From contig CAWJWP010000016.1 of the NCBI GenBank assembly GCA_963846495.1, positions 248,001-312,000 on the forward strand: a stretch of DNA of 64,000 nucleotides, read 5' to 3'. This DNA comes from DASYQD01 sp963846495. Its GTDB lineage: Bacteria > Acidobacteriota > Thermoanaerobaculia > Multivoradales > JAIOJS01. The notes beneath the pieces are model-generated. The model saw only the letters and a program-made list of their open reading frames with translations, was not told the DNA's origin and did not search any database. The position numbers and the translations under genes were made by a program. Below are positions 57,908 to 64,000 of this stretch, piece by piece. Within the stretch, counting starts at the first letter, position 1. Every line of letters starts with the position of its first letter.

Positions 57908-58950
57908 CGTGCGCTGAGCCCGAGGGTGAAGGTGGTGCTGTCCACGCGGTCGATGCCTTGCAGCGTGCGCGCGCCGACGGTGAACGCGAAGCGCGGGCTC
58001 GTCGCCACGCTGACCTGTAGGCCGGCGGTGTAGAAGAAGTCTTCCAACGGCTCGGGCGCGAGTACGTCGACGGCATAGAGGTCGACGTCGAGGGCCAGCC
58101 GCTCGCCGATGGGGAAGCCGGCGGCTACACCGGCGCCGACGGCGTGCGTGTCGTCGAGCGCGTCGCCGTCGAAGGTGGTGAGCCGGTAGAGGGCGCCGCC
58201 GCTCCACACGATGCCGTCGTCGCGCGGGACGCTGAAGGCCAGCATGGCGCCGCCGCCCAGCAAGGTGAGGTCCTCGTCGCCGCCGAGGCTGCCGACGCTG
58301 CCGTTGACGGCCCACTTCCACGCGCTGCCGAGGGTGTGGCCGACGTCGAAGCTCGCCATCGCGAGGTCGGTCGTACCGCCCCCGGCATCGGGCTCGGCGC
58401 GCTGGAAGCTGCCGTGCGCGCCGAGCAGGCGGCCGGTCTCGCCTTCGCGGCTCCACTCGACGCGCAGCCCCATGGTGTCGCCACCGGCGCCGTCGAGCTT
58501 CCAGCTCTCGAGCTCCGCGAACGACGCGATCTCGGAGATCACGACGCCGCGCTTGCCCTCCTCCTCGTCATCGCCTGGCGGCGGAGGCGGTGGGGCGAGG
58601 ATCTTCGGCGTCGCGAGCTCGCGGATGCTGCTGAGGAAGGTGCCGAAGCCGCCGATCGTGTCCAGCTGCTGCCCCGCAACGCCGCCCGTGATCGTCGGCT
58701 GCGGACAGGCCACGTTGATCTCGTAACCCATTTGCTCGCAGGCGAAGCTGATCTCCGAGTCCCAGCAGACGGCATTGGGATCGGTGTCGTTGGGCTTCAC
58801 GTGGCAGTGCTCGATCGGATAGCCGCGCTCGCGGCCGCAGAGCCGGCCGATGCAGATCTCAGCCGCGGCCGGCGGCGGCAGGGCGAGGGCCGCTAGGGCA
58901 GCGGCGACGATCGAGAGGCGCAGGCTCCGCGTGGCGTTGACGGTGCTCAT
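57898..58950 (-). CDS. Exported protein with probable outer-membrane beta-barrel domain
   Basis: 350 residues. Signal peptide (LSIVAAALAALALPPPAAA), then a Cys-rich region (CIGRLCGRERGYPIEHCHVK, CWDSEISFACEQ, VACPQP), a Pro-rich stretch with Glu/Asp, and a C-terminal half of alternating hydrophobic strands (TMGLRVEWSREG, DLAMASFDVGHTLGSAW, WAVNGSVGSLGG, AMLAFSVPRDD, TFTLGLSARW at the very end). The terminal aromatic residue and strand pattern fit an outer-membrane barrel of about eight to ten strands. It starts within the kinase stop codon (ATGA). Function unknown. Confidence 0.7.
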   Translation of the reverse strand: MSTVNATRSLRLSIVAAALAALALPPPAAAEICIGRLCGRERGYPIEHCHVKPNDTDPNAVCWDSEISFACEQMGYEINVACPQPTITGGVAGQQLDTIGGFGTFLSSIRELATPKILAPPPPPPGDDEEEGKRGVVISEIASFAELESWKLDGAGGDTMGLRVEWSREGETGRLLGAHGSFQRAEPDAGGGTTDLAMASFDVGHTLGSAWKWAVNGSVGSLGGDEDLTLLGGGAMLAFSVPRDDGIVWSGGALYRLTTFDGDALDDTHAVGAGVAAGFPIGERLALDVDLYAVDVLAPEPLEDFFYTAGLQVSVATSPRFAFTVGARTLQGIDRVDSTTFTLGLSARWD

Positions 58951-61051
58951 ATCCGGTCGGCGTCGAAACGACGCAACATCTTCGTAAGCGCTTCGGCGAT
59001 TGCCTGAGCCGTGGCCTTGCCGACGGTGCTGCGCGCGAAGTCGCGCTCGTTGCTCTCGACGAGCTCGCTCGCCTCGGCCACGGTGCCGCTCCCCGTTCCA
59101 CTGGCGAGCACGTGCGTCGCCACGTTGACGATCTTCACCTGCAGCTCGATGCGGGTCTCGCCGCGCTTGCCGGTGGTGCGGCTCGAGAAGTCGTACACCT
59201 CGCCGTAGACCACGTAGTCGACGCCGAGGCCCTTGCCCTGCGCCTCGGCATTCGCCTGGTTGGCGGCGCCGTTACCACCCACCCACTGGCGGTCGACCAA
59301 CGCGTCGAGGATCTCTCGCCTGACCTCGACGACGACGAACCGTCCGGCATCTTCGAGCGTGCTCTCGATCCGGTTGTGCACGCCGAAGCCGACGCTGCGG
59401 TCGGCGAGGTGCGGATAGCGGACGCTGGTCTCCTTGCTGAGGCCGAGCGGCAGCACGGCGATGCGGGGGCGAGCATTGGGATCTGCCGCGGGAGCCGCGG
59501 TCGGCGGTGGAGCGATTGCCGGCCCGGGCCCGCCAGCGGACGGCGATGCCGACGGCGTCGGAGGCCTGTCGGATGGCAGCGGTGGCGTACCGCTCTGGCT
59601 ACGCGTCGGCATCGGCTCCGGCGGACTGCGGGTGGCGACGGGCGGCGGCCCCGGCTGAGGCGGGTTCCCTCTGGTGGGTGCCACATCGGGCGGCGGCGGA
59701 GCTGATGAGGCCGCGGGCGCCAGCGTCGGGCCGGCTGACGGCGACGACAGGGCCAACGGGCTCGGCAGCGCCGCGACGATCGGCAGCCCGCCGCTGGGAG
59801 CCGGTCGCAGTCCCTCGCTCGGCAGCGAGGCCGGGTCGAGTGTCTGGTCTCCCCCGTCGGTCGCTGACCCGAGCCTCGCATTCACCCACGAGTAGGCGCC
59901 GACGCCGGCGAACAGCACCACGATGCTGGCGGCGACGAACGCGCTCCAGGAGCGCGGGCTGCTCAACGCGGTGCGGAAAGCGTGGCTGGTGTTGCTCCAG
60001 GTCCACCGCGCCGGGAGGGCGACCACCTCGTCGCCCGCGGCGACGCGTGGCCGCGCGGCCTGCGCCACCGGCTGCGCCGGCGACGGTCGAGGTGGGTCCA
60101 GGGGCGCGACGGCGACTCTCTCCGGCGGCGCCGCCGCCACCGGCACCACGACCGGTCCCATCGCCGCCCCGTGGACGGCCGGCGCGGGCATCAAGTTGGT
60201 GGCCGCTTCGGTAACGTCGGCGGGGAGCTCCGCCATCGCGCGCTCCAGCTCGACGCGGAGCTCGCGGCAGCTCTGGAAGCGGTCCGCCGGCCGCTTGCGC
60301 AGGCAGCGCTCGACGAGCTTCACCACGCGTGACGGGCAATCGGGGGCCACCTCCGACGAGCGGCAGCCGGCTCCTCGTGGAGGATGCGGTTGAAGATGGT
60401 CGGCAGGCTCTCGCCCTCGAACGAGCGGCGGTAGCTCAACAGCTCGTACGCCATCGCGCCGAACGAAAAGACGTCGGAGCGCCCGTCGACCGATTCGCCG
60501 CGCAGCTGCTCGGGCGGCAGGTAGGCCGCCGTCCCGATCATCGTGCCCGTCTGGGTCAGCGGCAGGCCGGCGGTGAGCAGCTTGGCGATGCCGAAGTCCA
60601 TGATCTTGACGTCGTCGTTGTCGAGCACGCGGACGTTGCTCGGCTTGATGTCGCGGTGCACGACGCCGTTGGCGTGCGCGTGCTCGAGCCCGCGCGCGAC
60701 CTGGATCAGCCAGCCCAGCTTGCGGCGCAACGACAAGGGATCGCGGCGGACGATCTTGTGGTCGAGGTCCTCACCGCCCAGGTACTCCTGCACCAGGTAC
60801 GGCATCTCGTCCTGGAAGCCGAGGTCGTAGACCGTCGTGATGTTGGGATGCTGCAGGCCGGCGGCGATCTCCGCCTCGCGGAAGAACCGGTGGCGCAGCT
60901 CGCCGCTCGCGGAGCTGCAGATCTTGATGGCGACCGACCGCTTGAGGATCGAGTCGCGGCCGCGGTAGACGGTTCCGAAGCCGCCCTCGCCGATCTTGGC
61001 GAGGACCTCGTACTTGCCGAAGGCCGCGGGCTGCTGGGCGTCGGAGGACAT
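58947..61051 (-). CDS. Transmembrane Ser/Thr protein kinase with extracytoplasmic CsgG/FlgO-like domain (apparent one-base deletion)
   Basis: Hanks-type kinase: glycine loop IGEGGFGTVYRG at residues 20-31, Lys43 in VAIKI, catalytic HRDIKPSN at 132-139, DFG at 152-154, APE-like PPEQ. Near 60350 the frame breaks in the kinase C-lobe; adding one base turns EEPAAARRR into an expected EEPAAALSEVAPDCPSRVVK-like reading. Then a membrane segment (AFVAASIVVLFAGVGAYSWV), a Pro/Ser-rich linker and a C-terminal CsgG/FlgO-like domain (RIAVLPLGLSKETSVRYPHL, SVGFGVHNRIESTLEDAG, VVYGEVYDFSSRTTGKRGET). Corrected length is about 701 residues. ATG 61051 is set by the kinase start. First gene of a four-gene operon. 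Confidence 0.85.
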
Positions 61052-61118
61052 TGGAGGAGCGAACGGCTCCCGAAAACGACGGATGGCCGGCGCGAGCCAC
61101 GTCACGCCCGACATCTGA

Positions 61119-61149
61119 TTAGACGGACGCGGCTTGCGACTTTGCCCCC
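61119..61149 (-). promoter_or_regulatory. ECF-like promoter B, in front of the kinase operon
   Basis: Minus-strand boxes GGGGGCAA (61149-61142) and CGTCTAA (61125-61119) with a 16-base spacer, inside a 34-base stretch almost identical to promoter A. Start codon of the kinase is 68 bases downstream. Confidence 0.6.
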
Positions 61150-61329
61150 ACGAGCATCACGTAGTTCCGCGGCCCGCGCCAGGTCCGGCACATTCCGTGC
61201 TTGAAGTGCCTGCAGCAGCTCGCCCTCCAGCCCCACAACCTGGATCTCGAACCGCGCAGACAGCGAGGGGGACCTCGATACGCGGGGCCTCTCTCCAGCT
61301 CACTCGCTCCAGCGGAAGAGAGGCTCCCT

Positions 61330-61878
61330 ATGATCTCCTACCCACTCCCCAGTGTTGATCCCGCCCCCGTGCGGAAAGTCGCGCTCGTGTTGGCGCTCGC
61401 AACGTCGATGGCGCTCGTCGGCGCCGGTCTCGCCGCCGCCTCGTCCCTCGATGCATGCACGCTGCTGCCCCGGGCCGCGGTGGCGCAGATCATCGGCAAC
61501 GACGCACCGATCGTTCGCCACGTGGCACCGCTCGAGCGCGATGGAGTGATCGGCTCCTCGTGTGTCTTCCAGCAGACCGGCGGGGCCGGTAAAACCGGGT
61601 TCATTACGGTCTCCACCTTCGAGTCGGAGGCCGCTGCCCAGGCGCACCTGACGAGCTACGCGGAGAAGATCGCGGCCGCGGGCGGCGACGTCGCGGCGGA
61701 TACGGTGGGCGGCCGGCCGGCGAGCTTCATCACCTCCGAGGGAGGCAACGGCCAGATGTTCGTGATCCAGGGCAAGGTCCTCGTCGGCGCGGGAGTGGTG
61801 ACTCGGCGCAAGGGCGTGACGACGTCGCTGCCCGATCTCTCCCGGCAGCTCGCCACGGCGGCGCTGGCCGGGCTGTGA
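61330..61878 (+). CDS. Secreted DUF3558-like small protein
   Basis: 182 residues with a signal peptide (VALVLALATSMALVGAGLAA). The mature part begins LDACTLLPRAAVAQIIGND, with two Cys (DACTLL and SSCVFQQ) likely forming a disulphide, and ends LSRQLATAALAGL. The DxCxLL start and later Cys resemble DUF3558/DUF4245-type secreted proteins of actinobacteria and other groups. Divergent from the kinase operon. Function unknown. Confidence 0.72.
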   Translation: MISYPLPSVDPAPVRKVALVLALATSMALVGAGLAAASSLDACTLLPRAAVAQIIGNDAPIVRHVAPLERDGVIGSSCVFQQTGGAGKTGFITVSTFESEAAAQAHLTSYAEKIAAAGGDVAADTVGGRPASFITSEGGNGQMFVIQGKVLVGAGVVTRRKGVTTSLPDLSRQLATAALAGL

Positions 61879-61969
61879 GCTGATCCGCGTGGTGGTACCA
61901 TACTAAATCGATTCAGCGGAGGTCGGCTCCTTCATCCCGATCCCGACGCCCAGAGGTGAGCGCGCCGCC

Positions 61970-63743
61970 ATGACTCCGTCGCCCGCCTTGCCTTCGTCGA
62001 AACGCGGTTGCGGCGCCGGCCTTCCTGCTGCGCTGTTGGTCCTGTTGGCGACGCTGGGGCCGGCGGTCGCTCGCCCGCAGACACCTCCGCCTGCCGCTGC
62101 GGAACAGGTGGAGGTCGTCGTCGTCAACGTCGAGCTGTGGGTGACCGACCGCGAAGGGGTGGCGATCCGCGGGTTGACCGCGAACGACTTCGAGCTGCTC
62201 GAGGACGGCGTGCCGGTGCCGATCTCGCACTTCGCCGAGGTGCGCACGCCAGCCGGCGCCGGGCGCGCCAGCACCGCTCGCCGGCAGCCGATGGAGACGC
62301 CCGTCCACCGCGGCTGCCGCGGCTGCTCCGCCGGCGACGGAAGAACCCGGGCACCTCGTCATCTACTTCGACCAGCTCCACCTCACTCCCATGAGCGCCG
62401 GCCGCATCACGCCCGATCTCGTCAAGCTGCTGCGCGGCGGACGGGTGCCGCCCGAGCGCGTGCTCGTGCTGCGTCAGGGGTTCGACCTCTTCACCGAGGC
62501 GGCCTTCGGCTCGACGCGGGAGCAGGTCGAGGCTGCGCTCGCGAACATCGCCGAGAGCTCGACGCTCGGCCAGATGGACCCGCGGATGGCGCTCGCGCGC
62601 TTGCAGCGCGCGTGGGACGAGGCGCGCGAGCGGCCCGACCCGTGCCGCTCGTTCACCATCGCCGCCAAGGGCGAGATCATCAGCCAGATGGGGCAGCTCG
62701 AGCGCGCCGCGGCGTTCACGCTCGAGAGCTTGCGCAAGACGGCGCGGCTGCTCGCCGGGCTGCCGGGGCCGAAGACGCTGCTCTTCGTCAGCGACGGGCT
62801 GGAGACGCGGCCGGGCGCCGAGCTCGTGCGCTTCGCGATCAACACCTGCGGCACCGAGCCGGAGCTGACGCCGCTGGCGCAGCAGGGCGACGCGGCGCAG
62901 CTCACGCAGCAGCTGCTCGCCTTCGCCGAGGAGGCCAACCGCGACCGCATCACCGTGTACCCGTTCCAGGCCACGGGGCTGCGGCCACCGCCGACGATGG
63001 GCCCCGAGCAGGTGGCCTTCGAGCACTTCTCCAACAGCGGCGTCGACTCGCTCTTGCGTCAAGTGCGCCGCGACGGCCTGCTCGAGCTGGCGAAGCAGAC
63101 CGGCGGCTGGGCGGTCGTCGACCGCAACCACTTCGGCGACGAGCTCCAGCGCCTCGCCGACGACATGACGAGCTACTACTCGCTCGCCTACTCGCCGCCG
63201 CGCGGCGGCGGCAGCGGCGGGCACACGATCGAGGTAAGGGCGAAGGGCGAGCTCGCCAAGCACGCGCGGCTGCGCCATCGTCTCCTCTACCGCGACAAGG
63301 AACCGGGCGACGCGGTGCAGGAGGGGCTCGAAGGCGCCGTCGCCTTCGGCGTGCAGCGCAACCCGCTCGGCGTTCGCATCGCCGCCGGCGTGCTCGGCGC
63401 GGCGGCAGAGGGCGGCCGTTATCCACTGCCGCTCCACGTGCTGGTGCCGGCGGAGCGGCTCGCCTTCCTGCCGCAGGCCGAGGGCGAGCGGGCCAGCATC
63501 AAAGTCGTCGTGCACGCGCGCAACGCGCGCAGCAAGGAAGTGGTGAAGCTCGACAAGGTGCTGCAGACGGCACGGCCGACGGCGGGCACCGAGCTGCTCG
63601 ACCTGCGGCTCAGCCTCGAGCTGCCGCAGGGCATCCACGTCCTCGCCGTCGCGGTGCGCGACGAGATCTCGCGCGAGACGTCGGTCGTCGCCACCACGGT
63701 GGCGATCCACGATCCCGCGACGCAGACGAAGCCCAAGTCGTAG
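61970..63743 (+). CDS. Secreted VWFA-related protein of the acidobacterial type (apparent one-base insertion)
   Basis: A signal peptide (GLPAALLVLLATLGPAVA) is followed by VEVVVVNVELWVTDREGVAI and GLTANDFELLEDGVPVPISH, the opening block of the VWFA-related (TIGR03436-type) family typical of Acidobacteriota. At about 62285-62300 the frame breaks: skipping one base continues STAAAAAAPPATEEPGHLVI then YFDQLHLTPMSAGR. The VWA part (LLFVSDGLETRPGAELVRFA) and the usual C-terminal block (SYYSLAYSPPRGGGSGGHTI, EVRAKGELAKHARLRHR) follow. Corrected length about 590 residues. The TAG stop lies in a family C repeat. Role unknown, probably cell-surface. Confidence 0.85.
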
Positions 63744-63795
63744 GGCGGGCTCGGCGCGCCCGCCATCCGGACGGCGCGCGCGGAGCGCGCCCTAC
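63740..63795. repeat. Dispersed repeat family C, inverted pair after the VWFA gene
   Basis: GTAGGGCGGGCTCGGCGCGC plus CCGCC (63740-63764) and its near reverse complement (63773-63795) form a hairpin with an eight-base loop. It is the same family as the pair inside glnS. The first unit includes the VWFA stop codon; the hairpin could also end transcription. Confidence 0.75.
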
Positions 63796-63847
63796 CGCGC
63801 AGCGGCACCGCACTTGCGCCTCATCCGATCGCCATACGATCGGCCGC

Positions 63848-64000
63848 GTGAGCGACGCGGCAGCCAAGGTGACGCCCCGGCAGATCCTCGGCACCTACGT
63901 CACGCTGACCCTGCTGTCGACGTTCGCGTCGTCGTTCATCTGGGGCATCAACACCCTCTTCCTGCTCGACGCCGGCCTCACGATCACTCAGGCCTTCGCC
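63848..64000 (+). CDS. Major-facilitator-type transporter, N-terminal fragment
   Basis: Runs off the right edge; 51 residues visible. After a short start (VSDAAAKVTPRQILGTYVTL) comes the first membrane helix (LTLLSTFASSFIWGINTLFL) and LDAGLTITQAFA, a loop and second helix as in major facilitator superfamily transporters. GTG 63848 lies exactly seven bases after TACGAT (63835-63840), so it is another leaderless-type start. Family likely but not certain from this much sequence. Confidence 0.65.
   Translation, partial: MSDAAAKVTPRQILGTYVTLTLLSTFASSFIWGINTLFLLDAGLTITQAFA

Noticed and set aside
61052..61114. Upstream ATG 61114 as kinase start
   Set aside because: It would begin only four bases after the CGTCTAA box, too close for its own promoter, and adds residues not seen in kinases.
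1..64000. tRNA, rRNA, transposase or prophage genes
   Set aside because: Looked for cloverleaf T-arms, rRNA-like blocks, DDE-type transposases and integrases on both strands by eye; none convincing. A covariance-model search could still find a small RNA.

Overview
A high-G+C (roughly 70% by eye) bacterial chromosome segment with dense coding, about 58 protein genes and no RNA genes that I could recognise. The best taxonomic hint is the secreted VWFA-related protein at 61970-63743, a family typical of Acidobacteriota. The GlnRS with a C-terminal YqeY-like domain, the envelope Ser/Thr kinase and the many promoters placed almost on the start codon (TANNNT then 6-9 bases then ATG or GTG) fit a soil- or sediment-type Acidobacteriota or a neighbouring deep lineage. 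This placement is tentative.

Layout. 1-7 kb: symporter fragment, P-loop NTPase, secreted protein, malQ, RidA-like, DinB-like, a TetR regulator divergent from a DHFR-like reductase with an operator between them, and a periplasmic binding protein. 7-13.4 kb: glnS, two convergent zinc-finger membrane proteins, two small membrane proteins, and a lytic transglycosylase behind a structured leader. 13.5-19.7 kb: an AfsR/SARP-type regulator with inverted domain order, cytochrome c, NmrA-like protein, nitrilase, DoxX. 19.8-24.7 kb: an ACP / fatty-acyl-AMP ligase / acyltransferase fusion, then a zinc ribbon and two tandem Ku genes (DNA-end joining). 24.9-35.5 kb: membrane protein, aspartyl protease with PDZ, ParE-type toxin/antitoxin, ECF42-like sigma factor with its DGPF partner, MsrA, M48 protease, FAD oxidoreductase, secreted protein. 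35.6-46.2 kb: HAD phosphatase, a 71-residue ORF plus AbiEii-like nucleotidyltransferase, cupin, a large peptidase-MA protein, PqqB-like MBL hydrolase, DUF885 peptidase, EEP nuclease. 46.5-53.2 kb: a TetR-TolC-MFP-RND efflux operon.

53.2-61.1 kb is the most unusual part. A CHAT (caspase-like) protease overlaps a membrane-anchored CsgG/FlgO-like protein. A divergent secreted CARDB-type protein follows. Then comes a four-gene operon: a transmembrane Ser/Thr kinase whose extracytoplasmic domain is the same CsgG/FlgO-like domain, an outer-membrane-like protein, and two more exported CsgG/FlgO-like proteins. Three promoter-like sequences with the same two boxes (GGGGG[C/A]AA, 15-16 bases, CGTCTAA, an ECF-type pattern) sit in front of the three transcription units. 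I propose a coregulated envelope-to-cytoplasm signalling and protease module.

Two window-wide features matter to any reader. First, eight otherwise normal genes are each broken by what looks like a single-base insertion or deletion (malQ, the 9.7 kb zinc protein, the ECF sigma gene, the AbiEii-like gene, the MBL hydrolase, a CsgG-like lipoprotein, the kinase and the VWFA protein). That many in 64 kb suggests sequence error, but it must be tested. Second, four families of short palindromic dispersed repeats are present, and several copies lie inside or at the ends of coding sequences, supplying start codons, stop codons or linker residues.
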